Positions 35,928 through 45,812 are shown, counted from the first letter of the stretch. The stretch is 64,000 nucleotides of DNA from Hyphomicrobiales bacterium (GCA_900473205.1 UCLB01000007.1:310001-374000); one strand, 5' to 3'. A program made the numbers and translations. Notes: generated by a model not told the origin, from the letters alone.

Positions 35928-36629
35928 ATGGCAATGAGTCGCACAGACCCTGATGACCAGTCGACACAGACGCCGCGAAACCGCTGGTTTTCGCGACGTG
36001 GGCGTTTGCGCCGGTTCGTGCGGGCCGCCATCCTGATTTTCGTGGTCATTGTGGGGGCCATTTTCGGCGGTTTTTTGTGGTTCGCTGATTCGGTCGCTTC
36101 GATGCGCCCACCATCTTCAACCAAGGCCGATGGCATCATCGTCCTGACCGGCGGCTATCTAAGAATTGATCAGGCCGTTGGCCTGTTACGCGATGGTGTT
36201 GGCAAACGCCTTTTGATTTCTGGCGTCAATCCATCCACCACCCGCGCACAAATCCGAAAAATGACGCAGAGTTCGTCCGATCTTTTCGCCTGCTGCGTGG
36301 ACATGGGCTATCAGGCTGTCGATACAATCGGCAACGCGAGTGAAGCGGCGCAGTGGATCAAGGACCGGGGTTACGCAACGGTCGTTGTCGTCACCAACAA
36401 TTACCACATGCACCGCAGCCTGCACGAATTGCGCAGTTCCAGCCCGGACACGAACTTCATTGCCTATCCGGTCATCAATTCGGATCTGGCTCGCACCAAC
36501 TGGTTTTCAAACCCGGATGTGGTGCGCACCATGATCTCCGAATATATCAAATTCGTTGCCGCCGCCGCCCGCGATCTGACCGGGCTTGGCAAGGGTAACG
36601 GCCTGCGCAACGGCTCATCCGCGACCTGA
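35928..36629 (+). CDS. YdcF/SanA family protein (DUF218)
   Basis: A 233-residue membrane-anchored protein: one transmembrane helix at residues 33-53, then a DUF218 domain (about 68-215) with ADGIIVLTGGYLRIDQAV, ISGVNPSTT and VVVVTNNYHMHRSLHEL. Proteins of this family act in envelope or peptidoglycan functions, with poorly known chemistry. It follows ftsX after 72 bases in the same direction and precedes plsC, an arrangement consistent with an envelope cluster. Confidence 0.88.
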   Translation: MAMSRTDPDDQSTQTPRNRWFSRRGRLRRFVRAAILIFVVIVGAIFGGFLWFADSVASMRPPSSTKADGIIVLTGGYLRIDQAVGLLRDGVGKRLLISGVNPSTTRAQIRKMTQSSSDLFACCVDMGYQAVDTIGNASEAAQWIKDRGYATVVVVTNNYHMHRSLHELRSSSPDTNFIAYPVINSDLARTNWFSNPDVVRTMISEYIKFVAAAARDLTGLGKGNGLRNGSSAT

Positions 36630-36750
36630 CCACTGCTAGTACATTGGCCTTGCTGAAACACCCTGTTTTCGTGTAGGCGTTCAGCCCTGCGCACGACATC
36701 GGAGATTGCTTCCTTTCGTTGATACGGATGCGCCTGGAGAAGCTTTTTTC

Positions 36751-37542
36751 ATGCTCAGACTGCGTTCCATTCTCTTCAACACGCTGTTCTATCTCAACCT
36801 CATCCTGCGGATGATCGTGCTGACGCCGATCTATTTCCTCGTGCCGCGCAAAATGGCGTTTGAGATACCGAAGGCTTGGGCGCGCTCCAATCACTGGCTG
36901 ATGAAAGTCATCGTCGGAACCACCTTCGAGATAGAAGGCCTGGAAAACATCCCCGAATCCGGCTGCATCTTTGCGCCGAAACACCAGTCCTTCTGGGATA
37001 CCTATGCGCTGTTGCCGAACCTCAAAGACCCCGTTTACATTTTGAAGCGGGAGCTGATGTGGATACCGCTTTTTGGCTGGTACGTGGCCAAGCAGCGAAT
37101 GATCCCGGTCGACCGCGCCGCGCGCGGCAAAGTCATGCTCAAGGTCATGGAGCGCGCCAAGGAAGAAATGGCCAAAGGACGCGAACTCATCATCTATCCG
37201 GAAGGCACGCGCCGCCCACCCGGTGCCGAGCCGGAATATCGCTATGGCATCGCCCGGCTCTATCGCGACCTCAAAGTCCCCGTCGTGCCTGTCGCCATGC
37301 ATCCCGGCCTGTTCTGGCCGCGCCGCTCGACAATGCGCTATCCCGGCCACTTCAAGGTCCGCATCCTGCCCGCCATTCAGCCCGGTCTCGACCCTGATGT
37401 CTTCTTCAAGCAGTTGATCGAGGTCACGGAGAAGGCAAGCGACGAGCTTTTGCTGGAAACCGCACGCAACAATCCTGATCTTCCCATGCCACCAACCGCC
37501 GTCAAACGGCTGGCAGAACTTCAGGGAACGGCTGCAGACTGA
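36751..37542 (+). CDS. plsC: 1-acyl-sn-glycerol-3-phosphate acyltransferase
   Basis: A 263-residue enzyme of phosphatidic acid synthesis. The catalytic HX4D motif is at His78-Asp83 (KHQSFWD), the substrate motif EGTR at 151-154, and a membrane helix lies at about 8-30. ATG 36751 is used because of GGAGAAG 7 bases upstream. The protein acylates lysophosphatidate at the inner membrane. Its last 22 bases overlap tail-to-tail with the convergent gene. Confidence 0.93.
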   Translation: MLRLRSILFNTLFYLNLILRMIVLTPIYFLVPRKMAFEIPKAWARSNHWLMKVIVGTTFEIEGLENIPESGCIFAPKHQSFWDTYALLPNLKDPVYILKRELMWIPLFGWYVAKQRMIPVDRAARGKVMLKVMERAKEEMAKGRELIIYPEGTRRPPGAEPEYRYGIARLYRDLKVPVVPVAMHPGLFWPRRSTMRYPGHFKVRILPAIQPGLDPDVFFKQLIEVTEKASDELLLETARNNPDLPMPPTAVKRLAELQGTAAD

Positions 37543-38069
37543 GCCTTCACATTGGAGACGACACGCTCCAGAAGCGCATCCCGGATGCCCATGTCTTTCA
37601 GGTGTTCAACGGTGTTGAACACGTAATCGACATTGGGGCCGGAGCGGCCGGACGCGTGGCGCACGATGGTTGCGGCATCTTCCAGCGCCAGATCACCGAT
37701 ATATTGCGGATGCTTGCAGTCTGCCACATAGGTCAGGGCCATCTGCCGCCTGCCGTCCGACAGGCCGACAGACAGAACCCGTTCCTTATAAACATTGCTG
37801 ACAAGCTCGCGCTCGCGCAGATAATCGACAACGGGTTCACGGTCCGCATTCGATACGCGGAATGCAACGCCGAGGCAGGAGCCGCCGCGTTCCAGTCCCA
37901 GAACCAGTCCCGGATTTTCATCCGTTCCGCGATACACATTCGAGCGTATGCACAGCGAACGCCGGTATCCATATAAGCGCGCCTGCTGGCGCTCCTCAAA
38001 CGGGAAGCCGGGGTTCCACATCAACGAGCCGTAGCCAAAGACCCAAAAATCGTCCATATCGCAAGCCAA
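37521..38069 (-). CDS. ChaC-like gamma-glutamylcyclotransferase
   Basis: A 182-residue protein with the GGCT-fold substrate loop FGYGSLMWNPGF at residues 11-22 and the ChaC-type continuation RRSLCIRSNVYRGTDENPGLVLGLERGG. ChaC enzymes cleave glutathione to 5-oxoproline and Cys-Gly. ATG 38069 or 38057 could be the start. It overlaps the 3' end of plsC on the opposite strand by 22 bases. Confidence 0.88.
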   Translation of the reverse strand: MACDMDDFWVFGYGSLMWNPGFPFEERQQARLYGYRRSLCIRSNVYRGTDENPGLVLGLERGGSCLGVAFRVSNADREPVVDYLRERELVSNVYKERVLSVGLSDGRRQMALTYVADCKHPQYIGDLALEDAATIVRHASGRSGPNVDYVFNTVEHLKDMGIRDALLERVVSNVKAQSAAVP

Positions 38070-38103
38070 ACCAAATCACCTGTGTGTACCATTGGAGATC
38101 ATC

Positions 38104-39105
38104 ATGGCAGCGTCAAGCCAATCCCGAACCGGTAGAAAATTCCTTTTTCTCGGTCTTGGGATAATAGTTTTCGTTGCCATTTACACTGCGGGCTGGTTTT
38201 ACGCCGCGCACAGGCTTCAGGAAACCGTTATTCGGACACTCGCACCGGGCGGTTCTGCCGGCGTCACCGGCGAGTGCCGCGACATCGCTTTCAGGGGTTA
38301 CCCTTTCCGTATCGGCCTGTTCTGCTCCAAGGTCGATGTCCAGAATGCCCGCAACGACATGACGGCATCGTTTGGCGCGCTTCGCTCGGCAGCGCAGCTT
38401 TATGCGCCCGGCCACATCGTCTGGGAACTGGATTCGCCCGCCACCATCCAGACCGGCCATGGCCTCGACATTTCCGCGCAATGGACCAGCCTGCAATCCA
38501 GCCTCGTGACGAAGCTGAAAGGCATTGACCGCACATCGCTGGTTATCGACGGGCTGAAGGCAACCGCCGTGTCCTCGGTCACCAGCCAGACAATCGATTT
38601 CGATGCCGCCAAGACGGAAGTTCACCTGCGCCAGAATGGCCCAGACCTCGATGGTGCCGTGACGCTGACCGACGCATCCACCATCATCAAGGACTGGCCG
38701 CAGCTTCTGCCGCGCCTGAATGCGATTGCCGATGTGACGCTTGCCGGCAAGGCTGGCATGATCGACGGCAGTGATCGCACCGGGCTTTATGGTGCCAGCG
38801 GTGAATTGCGTCGTGTCATGCTGGATATTGGCGATGGCCGCACCATGCGCATCACCGGCCCCTTCTCCTTCGATAATCAGGGCTATCTCTCGGGCCAGTT
38901 CAAGCTGGAGATCGAGAAGCTGGGGGATTGGGCCAACAATGCCAAACAGGCCTTCCCGCAACTGCGCTCGACAATCGACACCGCCCGCAAACTGCTCGGC
39001 GCTCTGGCCGGTGGGGGCGACCGGGCCTCGGTCGATCTGGTGGTCGATCGCGGTCGTGCCACCGTCAGCGGCTTCATTCCGCTTGGAAAAATTCCACCGA
39101 TCTGA
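38104..39105 (+). CDS. DUF2125 domain-containing membrane-anchored protein
   Basis: A 333-residue protein with an N-terminal transmembrane helix (about residues 14-34) and a long exported domain of the DUF2125 family, seen in alphaproteobacteria. Blocks such as VTGECRDIAFRGYPFRIGLFC and the C-terminal DLVVDRGRATVSGFIPLGKIPPI are typical. ATG 38104 follows GGAG by 6 bases. The beta-rich layout resembles AsmA/lipid-handling proteins, but no function is established. A strong terminator follows. Confidence 0.82.
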   Translation: MAASSQSRTGRKFLFLGLGIIVFVAIYTAGWFYAAHRLQETVIRTLAPGGSAGVTGECRDIAFRGYPFRIGLFCSKVDVQNARNDMTASFGALRSAAQLYAPGHIVWELDSPATIQTGHGLDISAQWTSLQSSLVTKLKGIDRTSLVIDGLKATAVSSVTSQTIDFDAAKTEVHLRQNGPDLDGAVTLTDASTIIKDWPQLLPRLNAIADVTLAGKAGMIDGSDRTGLYGASGELRRVMLDIGDGRTMRITGPFSFDNQGYLSGQFKLEIEKLGDWANNAKQAFPQLRSTIDTARKLLGALAGGGDRASVDLVVDRGRATVSGFIPLGKIPPI

Positions 39106-39113
39106 TGTTGAGC

Positions 39114-39149
39114 GCGGAACGAAGGCTTCGGCCTTCGTTCCGCAGTTTT
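39114..39149 (+). terminator. Rho-independent terminator with UUCG tetraloop
   Basis: Thirteen-base arms GCGGAACGAAGGC (39114-39126) and complement (39131-39143) enclose TTCG, followed by AGTTTT. A very stable hairpin ending the DUF2125 transcript; it also faces the convergent tyrC operon. Confidence 0.85.
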
Positions 39150-39157
39150 GAAGCAGA

Positions 39158-40087
39158 TTACTTCTTCTGATCTAGCGTATGGCGCCCGAAGTCTGGCGCA
39201 TCCACATCCTGTCCTGCCTGAACGATGGAACGGCGGATGGTGCGCGTGCGGGTGAAGAGTTCAAACAGCTTGTCGCCCTCACCCCAACGGATTGCTCGCT
39301 GTAGATAGGCCAAATCTTCGGAGAAACGCGCCAGCATTTCCAGAATGGCATCCTTGTTGTGCAGGCAGATGTCCCGCCACATGGTGGGGTCAGAAGCAGC
39401 CAGGCGGGTGAAATCACGGAAACCGGACGCGGAATATTTGATGACTTCCGATTCCGTTACCGTGCCCAGATCATCTGCTGTGCCGACGATATTGTAGGCA
39501 ATGATATGCGGCAGATGCGAAACGATGGCCAGAACTTTGTCGTGGTGCTCCGGCTCCATCTCATCGACGCGTGAACCGAGCTTTTCCCAGAACGCCTTGA
39601 GCTTGCCAAGCGCTACCGCATCAGTGCCCGGCAAGGGCGTGAAGATGCACCAACGGTCATGAAACAGGCCTTCAAAACCGGCATCGGGGCCTGATTTTTC
39701 CGTACCTGCCAGCGGATGGCCTGGAATGAAATGGATATTGTCAGGCATGTGCGGTGCCATTTGGGCAATCACCGATGCCTTGGTAGAGCCCACATCGGTC
39801 ACGATAGAACCGGCTTTGAGATGCGGCGCGATCTGCTGCGCCACGCTTTCGGACGCACCGACCGGCACGGACACAATCACCAGATCGGCATCCTTCACCG
39901 CATCAGCGGCAGAGACGGTGTAGGACGTGCCCAGCCCAAGCTCTTCTGCCCGCTTCAGCGTCGCTTCGCTACGCGTAGAAATCACCACCTCGCGGGCAAG
40001 CCCCAATGCCTTGATATCGCGTGCGATGGACGAGCCAATGAGACCAATGCCGATCAGGGCAATGCGGTCGAACAGAATATCACTCAT
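39158..40087 (-). CDS. tyrC: prephenate/arogenate dehydrogenase
   Basis: A 309-residue NAD(P)-dependent enzyme of tyrosine synthesis. The nucleotide motif GIGLIGS is at residues 13-19, and the prephenate dehydrogenase blocks HFIPGHPLAGTEKSG, FIFTPLP-like (CIFTPLPGTD) and VSHLPHIIAY are present. No ACT or chorismate mutase domain is attached, so it is the monofunctional cyclohexadienyl dehydrogenase type. It is coupled to hisC by a one-base TAATG overlap; this pairing fits HisC doubling as an aromatic aminotransferase. Confidence 0.94.
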   Translation of the reverse strand: MSDILFDRIALIGIGLIGSSIARDIKALGLAREVVISTRSEATLKRAEELGLGTSYTVSAADAVKDADLVIVSVPVGASESVAQQIAPHLKAGSIVTDVGSTKASVIAQMAPHMPDNIHFIPGHPLAGTEKSGPDAGFEGLFHDRWCIFTPLPGTDAVALGKLKAFWEKLGSRVDEMEPEHHDKVLAIVSHLPHIIAYNIVGTADDLGTVTESEVIKYSASGFRDFTRLAASDPTMWRDICLHNKDAILEMLARFSEDLAYLQRAIRWGEGDKLFELFTRTRTIRRSIVQAGQDVDAPDFGRHTLDQKK

Positions 40088-41193
40088 TACGCCTGCCCCA
40101 TAAATTCGGTGAGAGCAGCGATAACGCCGAGGTTTGCTTCTTCCGAGCCGACCGTCATGCGCAGCGCATTGGCAAAACCATAACCGCGCACGGCACGCAG
40201 AATATAACCACGGCGCGTCAAAAATTCGTCAGCATCAGCTGCACGCTTTCCATCGACGTCGGGGAAATGAATAAGGACGAAATTGGCAACCGACGGTGTG
40301 ACGGTGAGACCAAGCTCGGTGAATGCGCTGGTCAGCTTTTCGGCCCATTGGAGATTATGCGCCACAGCCTGCTGCATGAACGCCTGATCGCGTATCGCAG
40401 CTGCACCGGCAGCGATGGCGGGCGCATTCATGTTGAAGGGACCGCGCACACGGTTCAGCGCATCGATGATTGCGGCGGGACCATACATCCAACCGACACG
40501 CAGTGCCGCCAGACCATAAACCTTGGAAAAAGTACGCGTCATGACGACATTGGCGTTGCTGGAAACGAGTTCAAGCCCTGCCTCGTAATCGTTCTTGCGA
40601 ACATATTCTGCATAGGCAGCATCCAACACCAGCAAGACATGCTTGGGCAGGCCCGCCTGCAAACGACGGATTTCCGAAACCGGCACATAGGTCCCTGTCG
40701 GATTGCCGGGATTGGCGATGAAGACCATTTTGGTCTTCGATGTCACGGCGGCTAGGATTGCGTCTACATCGACGGTACAATCCTTTTCCTTCACGGTCAC
40801 GACGGTTGCGCCTGCGCCCATGATCTGGATCTTGTAGACCAGAAAGCCATGTTCGGTGATGATCGCCTCATCATCTGCACCCAGATAGACGTGGCAAAGC
40901 AGGCCCAACAGCTCATCCGAACCGTTGCCGCAAATGATATTGGCGATATTCAGCCCGTGGACGTCGGCAATGGCCTGACGCAACGCGGTTGCCTGTCCAT
41001 CCGGATAGATTTGCAGATTGGAAGCGGCGGCCTTGAAAGCCTCTATGGCTTTCGGGCTGGCACCGAGCGGCGTTTCATTGGAGGAGAGCTTATAGACCTT
41101 GGCGACACCTTCCGCGTGCTCCTTACCCGGAACATAAGCGGCGATATCCAGAATACCTGGACGCGGAACAGGTTGGTTAAGCTCTGCACTCAT
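40087..41193 (-). CDS. hisC: histidinol-phosphate aminotransferase
   Basis: A 368-residue fold-type I PLP enzyme. The Schiff-base Lys224 is in [17 protein letters not shown]; Asn161 (NPGNPTG) and Asp191 (DAAYAEY) complete the cofactor site. It opens with [13 protein letters not shown], typical of HisC. It transaminates imidazole acetol phosphate in histidine synthesis. The neighbouring tyrC suggests a second role with aromatic keto acids. Fused to tyrC by a TAATG junction. Confidence 0.94.
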   Translation of the reverse strand: MSAELNQPVPRPGILDIAAYVPGKEHAEGVAKVYKLSSNETPLGASPKAIEAFKAAASNLQIYPDGQATALRQAIADVHGLNIANIICGNGSDELLGLLCHVYLGADDEAIITEHGFLVYKIQIMGAGATVVTVKEKDCTVDVDAILAAVTSKTKMVFIANPGNPTGTYVPVSEIRRLQAGLPKHVLLVLDAAYAEYVRKNDYEAGLELVSSNANVVMTRTFSKVYGLAALRVGWMYGPAAIIDALNRVRGPFNMNAPAIAAGAAAIRDQAFMQQAVAHNLQWAEKLTSAFTELGLTVTPSVANFVLIHFPDVDGKRAADADEFLTRRGYILRAVRGYGFANALRMTVGSEEANLGVIAALTEFMGQA

Positions 41194-41276
41194 TTCATCG
41201 ACCTTCGGAAAAACGCCGGGAACCCCGGCAAGACAATGCCGCAGGCATTAGACCGGAACGACGCATTTGTCGAGTG

Positions 41277-42038
41277 TCAGCCGGGCTTTCCCGGCTCCGT
41301 CGATGTTCTGGTAGTGGGCACACCCTGAGGCGCTAAAACGGGCACGAAGACGCGGCGTGAGGCCCGCTGGCTGACGGGCAAGCCCTGATAGAGCCGCTTT
41401 TGCGCTTCCACGATAATTACACCGGAAAAGACCGGCCACAGCTTGCGGCCTGTCGTTTCCAGATACCGCCGAAACCGCAGGATCGACCGCACCTTCGAGG
41501 GCGGAAAAAACAGCGCTTCGGCGGTGGCACCGGGGGTAAAGTTCGTTTCGCGCAGAAGCGATGTCAGCTGGCTACGGGAATAGGGGCGACCGGAACCGAA
41601 AGGCGTATGTTCCATCCGCGCCCAGACGCCACGCCTGTTCGGCACCACGATCACCAGCCGTCCGCCGGGGGCCAGAACCCGCCAGAACTCTTTCAAAGTC
41701 TCGCGCGGATTTTCCGCAAATTCCAGCGAATGGACCATCAAAACCCGGTCAATCGAGGAATCGGGCAGCGGCAATTCTTCATCGAAAACAAGCGCGGTCG
41801 AAGAAAGCTCGCCTGCCGGCCAATTCACCGCCCCCTGCCCGGCGGGCATGAAAGCAAAGGTCCGCTCGGTATCGCGCCGAAACCGCTCCAGAAATGGCAC
41901 CGCATAGCCCACACCCACCAGCCGCTCATCCGGCAAGGGAGGCCAAAGCGTCGATAGCGCCATGGTAATCGCCTGCTCGGCGGAGCGGCCAAGCGGAGAA
42001 TGGTAAAATTCGCGCAGATCGACAATATCGGTGTTCAT
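41277..42038 (-). CDS. class I SAM-dependent methyltransferase
   Basis: A 253-residue protein of the Methyltransf_11 type. The core motifs post-I to IV are recognisable: LPLPDSSIDRVLMVHSLEFAENPRETLKEFWRVLAPGGRLVIVVPN at about residues 90-135. Motif I is degenerate (RLVGVGYAVPFLERF at 40-54). The substrate is unknown. It lies 83 bases upstream of hisC on the same strand and is divergent from gloB, an arrangement frequent in this order. Confidence 0.87.
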   Translation of the reverse strand: MNTDIVDLREFYHSPLGRSAEQAITMALSTLWPPLPDERLVGVGYAVPFLERFRRDTERTFAFMPAGQGAVNWPAGELSSTALVFDEELPLPDSSIDRVLMVHSLEFAENPRETLKEFWRVLAPGGRLVIVVPNRRGVWARMEHTPFGSGRPYSRSQLTSLLRETNFTPGATAEALFFPPSKVRSILRFRRYLETTGRKLWPVFSGVIIVEAQKRLYQGLPVSQRASRRVFVPVLAPQGVPTTRTSTEPGKPG

Positions 42039-42132
42039 GGTCAGAATGTAGCAGTCCCCGGTTGGACTTCAAGGCTGACGGGTCTACATAGAACATAGTC
42101 ATGGTCTGAAAGCGCGAAGATGGAGAGGAAAC

Positions 42133-42903
42133 ATGAAGCCGTTGGAAATAGAGGTCTTTTCTTGTCGCAGCGATAATTTCGGCGTTCTGCTGCATGATAG
42201 CGAAACTGGCGTCACCATTTCGATAGACGCGCCCGAGGAAGCCCCCATCATCGATGCGCTCAACCGACGCGGATGGACGCTGACCCATATTTTCACCACG
42301 CACCATCACATGGATCACGTCGAGGCCAATCTTTCATTGAAGGAAAAATTCGGCTGCGAAATCCATGGGCCTTATGAAGAGGCAGTCGCTATCCCCGGGC
42401 TGGATAAATCTGCCGTTGATGGCGACGAGTTTGAACTTACCGGACGCCGTGTGCAGATCATCGCCACACCCGGCCACACCGCCGGACATATCTGCTACTA
42501 TCTGCCGGATGACGGCCTGCTGTTTGCCGCCGACACGCTGTTTGCCATGGGCTGCGGCCGCCTGTTCGAACGCCCCGCTGCTGACATGTGGCATTCCTTC
42601 CAGAAACTCATGGCGCTTCCCGACGATACCAAGGTCTATTTCGGCCACGAATACACGCTCTCCAACGCCCGTTTCGCTTTGACGGTCGATCCTGATAACG
42701 CCGCGCTTCAGCAACGCGCGCGCGAAGTGGAAGACTTACGGAACCGGGGAGAGTTCACCATTCCCACGACAATCGGCCTTGAGAAAAAGACAAACCCCTA
42801 TATGCGCGTGGCCGATGCCAGCATCCGCGCCCATCTCAACCTTGAGAGTGCAACGGATGCGGAAGTGTTTGCGGATATCAGAACCCGCAAGGACAATTTC
42901 TGA
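42133..42903 (+). CDS. gloB: hydroxyacylglutathione hydrolase (glyoxalase II)
   Basis: A 256-residue metallo-beta-lactamase-fold enzyme. The dinuclear metal motif THHHMDH is at residues 56-62; further ligands are in ATPGHTAGH, the bridging Asp in [17 protein letters not shown] and the last His in YFGHEYT. The C-terminal HAGH domain ([18 protein letters not shown]) identifies glyoxalase II rather than another lactamase-fold protein. It hydrolyses S-lactoylglutathione to lactate and glutathione. GAGGAAAC is the ribosome site. One-base overlap (TGATG) with the next gene. Confidence 0.96.
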   Translation: MKPLEIEVFSCRSDNFGVLLHDSETGVTISIDAPEEAPIIDALNRRGWTLTHIFTTHHHMDHVEANLSLKEKFGCEIHGPYEEAVAIPGLDKSAVDGDEFELTGRRVQIIATPGHTAGHICYYLPDDGLLFAADTLFAMGCGRLFERPAADMWHSFQKLMALPDDTKVYFGHEYTLSNARFALTVDPDNAALQQRAREVEDLRNRGEFTIPTTIGLEKKTNPYMRVADASIRAHLNLESATDAEVFADIRTRKDNF

Positions 42904-43337
42904 TGGCTGGCAGCGTCCTTTCCGCTGAGGCCATCATTGCTGAACTGAAACTGGAGCCGCACCCGGAAGGCGGCTTCTACCGCCAGACCTTTCGCGATGC
43001 GCCGGATGGTGGACGCGGCCATTCCACGGCTATCTATTATCTGCTGGAGAAAGGCCAACGCTCTCACTGGCATAGGGTCATCGACGCTGCCGAAATCTGG
43101 CACCATTATGCCGGTGCGCCGCTTGCGCTGCACTTGAGTGTGGATGGTAAATCCGTGGAGACGGTAAAGCTCGGACCTTCCCTCTTCGACGGCGAACGAC
43201 CTCAGGCTATCGTCCCCGCCAATTGCTGGCAGGCCGCCGAAAGCCTTGGCGATTTCACGCTTGTCGGCTGCACCGTTTCACCGGGCTTCGTCTTTGAAAG
43301 CTTCGTCATGGCAGAGCCCGGCTGGTCACCGGGCTGA
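42903..43337 (+). CDS. cupin-fold DUF985 protein
   Basis: A 144-residue protein with the DUF985 pattern LKLEPHPEGGFYRQTFRD, STAIYYLLEKGQRSHWHR and AEIWHHYAGAPLALHL, which places His residues as in a cupin metal site. C-terminal ANCWQAAESLGDFTLVGCTVSPGFVFESF is conserved in the family. It is co-translated with gloB. The biochemical role is unknown. Confidence 0.88.
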   Translation: MAGSVLSAEAIIAELKLEPHPEGGFYRQTFRDAPDGGRGHSTAIYYLLEKGQRSHWHRVIDAAEIWHHYAGAPLALHLSVDGKSVETVKLGPSLFDGERPQAIVPANCWQAAESLGDFTLVGCTVSPGFVFESFVMAEPGWSPG

Positions 43338-43350
43338 GCTCATTGCCGTC

Positions 43351-44235
43351 TCAAACGCGCAGCGCCTCAATCAGCACCCGCACGCCCGCCGACAGATATT
43401 TCCGTGTCGGATAATAAAGGTAAAGCCAGTCTTCTGGCGCACTCCAGGATGCGAGGCACTCCGTCAGCCGTCCATCGGCAATATAGGGGCGCGCACGCTC
43501 TTCCCACACATAGGCAAGGCAGACGCCGGAAAGCGCGGCTTCTACCATCAGCTCATGATCATCCAGCGAAAGCGGACCGTTCGGCTCGAATTCAATGATC
43601 TTTCCCGCGCGGCTGAACTCCCACGGATAGGCTTTTCCGTTTGGATAGATATTGCGGATGCACACATGCTGGTGCAGATCGGCAGGCGACTTTGGCAGGG
43701 CATGTTGCTCGAAATAAGCGGGCGAACCGACCACCGCAAAACGCAATCGCGGCTTGATCTTGACCGCCGTCATGCCATCGCGAAGGCTTTCCCCAAGCCG
43801 GATTCCTGCATCGAAGCCCTCTTCGACAATATCGACGAGGCGATCCGTCGCGACGATTTCCAGTTCGAGATTGGGGTTTTGCGCAATCACCGGCCCCAGC
43901 ACGGAACGAAAAACAAAGGGCGCCACGGAATTGGGCGCATTGATGCGAACCTTCCCGAACGGCGTGTCCCTGAACTGATTGAGCGCATCAAGCGCCGAGC
44001 CGATGTCTCCGAAGGCCGGGGACAACTGAGCAATCAACATTGAGCCTGCATCGGTGAGCGATACGCTACGGGTCGTCCTGTTCAGCAGACGAATGCCAAT
44101 GCGTGCCTCCAGATTGCTGACCGCATGGCTGATGGCAGATGCGGTTACGCCGCGCTCTTCTGCGGCGCGTCGGAAATTACGATGACGGGCAACGGCATCG
44201 AAAGCCGCAAGTTCTGAGAGATCTGTGGTGCGCAT
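43351..44235 (-). CDS. LysR family transcriptional regulator
   Basis: A 294-residue regulator: winged HTH at residues 4-60 (LAAFDAVARHRNFRRAAEERGVTASAISHAVSNLEARIG) and effector domain at about 90-290. It belongs to the large PtxR/AaeR-like LysR group. It is divergent from the VOC and SDR genes across 115 bases, so these are its likely targets. Inducer unknown. Confidence 0.9.
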   Translation of the reverse strand: MRTTDLSELAAFDAVARHRNFRRAAEERGVTASAISHAVSNLEARIGIRLLNRTTRSVSLTDAGSMLIAQLSPAFGDIGSALDALNQFRDTPFGKVRINAPNSVAPFVFRSVLGPVIAQNPNLELEIVATDRLVDIVEEGFDAGIRLGESLRDGMTAVKIKPRLRFAVVGSPAYFEQHALPKSPADLHQHVCIRNIYPNGKAYPWEFSRAGKIIEFEPNGPLSLDDHELMVEAALSGVCLAYVWEERARPYIADGRLTECLASWSAPEDWLYLYYPTRKYLSAGVRVLIEALRV

Positions 44236-44350
44236 TACTGAATTTCACTCAGCATTGATGAAAACATTATCCATCTAATCCTTCAGATCAAAAAGGTCCA
44301 GATTTCTCCTCGTAAACGGCGCTGGTGCCGAACAATAAGGAGACAGGACA

Positions 44351-44812
44351 ATGGCCGACTTCATTCCTCCCGCACATAATCGCACATCGCCCTTTGCCGA
44401 TATGCGGGGTCATCACGTCGCGGTTCGCACGCCGGACCTCGAAACAGCCAAGCGCTGGTATATCGAAAAGCTCGACTTCCGCGTCGTTGCCGAATGGGAT
44501 TATGCCGATGAGCAGCTCGCCTACCTCGCCCCTGCCACGGACGACCATTTCTATGTGGAAATTCTGGGCGGCGGAGATCCGTCTCCTAAGGAGGTTCGCC
44601 CCTATACCGATCTCGGCGACAGCCTCAACTATGCCGGCTACCACCACTTCTGCCTGAGCGTTGAAAGCGTGGATGCCACCGTCGAGGAGTTACGGTCCCG
44701 TGGTGTCACCATCGTTACCGAACCGTTCGAACTTCTGACCATCAGCCGCCGCCTCGCCTTTTTCTGCGATCCGTTCGGCAATCTAATCGAGTTGGCCGAG
44801 GTCCTGCCCTGA
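44351..44812 (+). CDS. VOC superfamily (glyoxalase/dioxygenase fold) protein
   Basis: A 153-residue protein of the vicinal oxygen chelate fold: GHHVAVRTPDLETAKRWYIEKLDFRVVAEW is the first beta-alpha-beta module, with a metal-ligand His; the second ends AFFCDPFGNLIELAEV with a ligand Glu. AAGGAGACAGG is the ribosome site. Catalytic activity (lyase, dioxygenase or isomerase) is not decidable. It is divergent from the LysR gene. Confidence 0.87.
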   Translation: MADFIPPAHNRTSPFADMRGHHVAVRTPDLETAKRWYIEKLDFRVVAEWDYADEQLAYLAPATDDHFYVEILGGGDPSPKEVRPYTDLGDSLNYAGYHHFCLSVESVDATVEELRSRGVTIVTEPFELLTISRRLAFFCDPFGNLIELAEVLP

Positions 44813-44829
44813 GCCTCTCACCGAGAGGC
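44813..44829 (+). terminator. short GC-rich hairpin after the VOC gene
   Basis: Seven-base arms GCCTCTC (44813-44819) and GAGAGGC (44823-44829) with a 3-base loop directly after the stop codon; the following T content is weak (CTTTC). Possible terminator or attenuating hairpin. Confidence 0.35.
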
Positions 44830-44911
44830 CGGCTTTCGCCCTCAATACGTCAACAGTCCTATTTCACTGAAACGGCGCTGAGCGCCAAACACTCATCGAA
44901 GGATAATGATC

Positions 44912-45748
44912 ATGAAAGTCTGGTTCATCACTGGTGCCTCCCGCGGCTTCGGCGCATTGGTCACCACAAGAGCACTCGCACAGGGCGATGCCGTGGTTGC
45001 CACCGCCCGCAATCCCAAAAGCGTCAGCGAGCGCTTTGGTGAACACCCCAATCTGTTGCCCGTGGCCCTTGACGTTACCGATGACAAGCAGGCGGTTGCC
45101 GCCGCCAATGCCGCAATCGAACGCTTCGGTAAGATCGATGTCCTGCTGAACAATGCCGGATTCGGCCTTATGGGCGCCGTCGAAGAAGCAACACCCGCAG
45201 AAGTCGAAGCCGTTTACCGCACGAATGTCTTCGGTCTATTGAATGTCACTCGCGCCGTGCTGCCCTTCATGCGAAAAGCGCGCTCGGGCCGCATCCTCAA
45301 CATTTCCTCCATCGGGGGTTATCGCGGGGCAGCAGGTTTCGGCGTCTATTCCTCCACGAAATTCGCGGTCGAGGGATTGAGCGAAGCGCTACATGACGAG
45401 CTTGCACCTCTTGGCATTAAGGTCACGGTGGTCGAGCCGGGATATTTCCGCACTGACTTTCTGGACTCCTCTTCGCTGTCCGTCAGCAACACGGTCATCG
45501 ACGATTACGAAGCAACGGCGGGAAAAGTCCGTACCATCGCCGCAGGTCTCAGCCACAACCAGCCGGGTGATCCGCAGAAGCTGGCCGACGTTCTGACAGC
45601 CTTCGCAGATGCGCCAAATCCGCCGGTGCGCCTGCCGCTCGGTAGCGATACGGTCGCTGCAATCGAGGACAAACACCACAAGGACGGTTTGATCCTGTCT
45701 GAATGGCGCTCGGTATCAGTCTCGACCGATTTCGCTGCCGACTTGTGA
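44912..45748 (+). CDS. short-chain dehydrogenase/reductase
   Basis: A 278-residue SDR with TGASRGFG (residues 7-14) for NAD(P), NNAGFG, the catalytic Ser in ISSIGG, and YSSTK as the YxxxK dyad. ATG 44912 is chosen because AAGGA is 8 bases upstream; the ATG at 44906 would be too close. The classical SDR length and the EPGYFRTDF segment fit the oxidoreductases often induced by electrophiles. Substrate unknown. A gap of about 100 bases follows the VOC gene; co-transcription is possible. Confidence 0.9.
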   Translation: MKVWFITGASRGFGALVTTRALAQGDAVVATARNPKSVSERFGEHPNLLPVALDVTDDKQAVAAANAAIERFGKIDVLLNNAGFGLMGAVEEATPAEVEAVYRTNVFGLLNVTRAVLPFMRKARSGRILNISSIGGYRGAAGFGVYSSTKFAVEGLSEALHDELAPLGIKVTVVEPGYFRTDFLDSSSLSVSNTVIDDYEATAGKVRTIAAGLSHNQPGDPQKLADVLTAFADAPNPPVRLPLGSDTVAAIEDKHHKDGLILSEWRSVSVSTDFAADL

Positions 45749-45782
45749 TCTGACCGTTCGAGCATCTAGTCTCGATACAAAT

Positions 45783-45812
45783 AAAAAGGCCGCACGGCAG
45801 AACCGGGCGGCC
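45783..45812 (-). terminator. Rho-independent terminator of the DUF3108 gene
   Basis: GGCCGC (45788-45793) pairs with GCGGCC (45807-45812), with an inner CGG/CCG pairing; on the minus strand it is followed by TTTTTAT. The plus strand also has AAAA beside it, so it may work mainly for the minus-strand transcript. Confidence 0.7.
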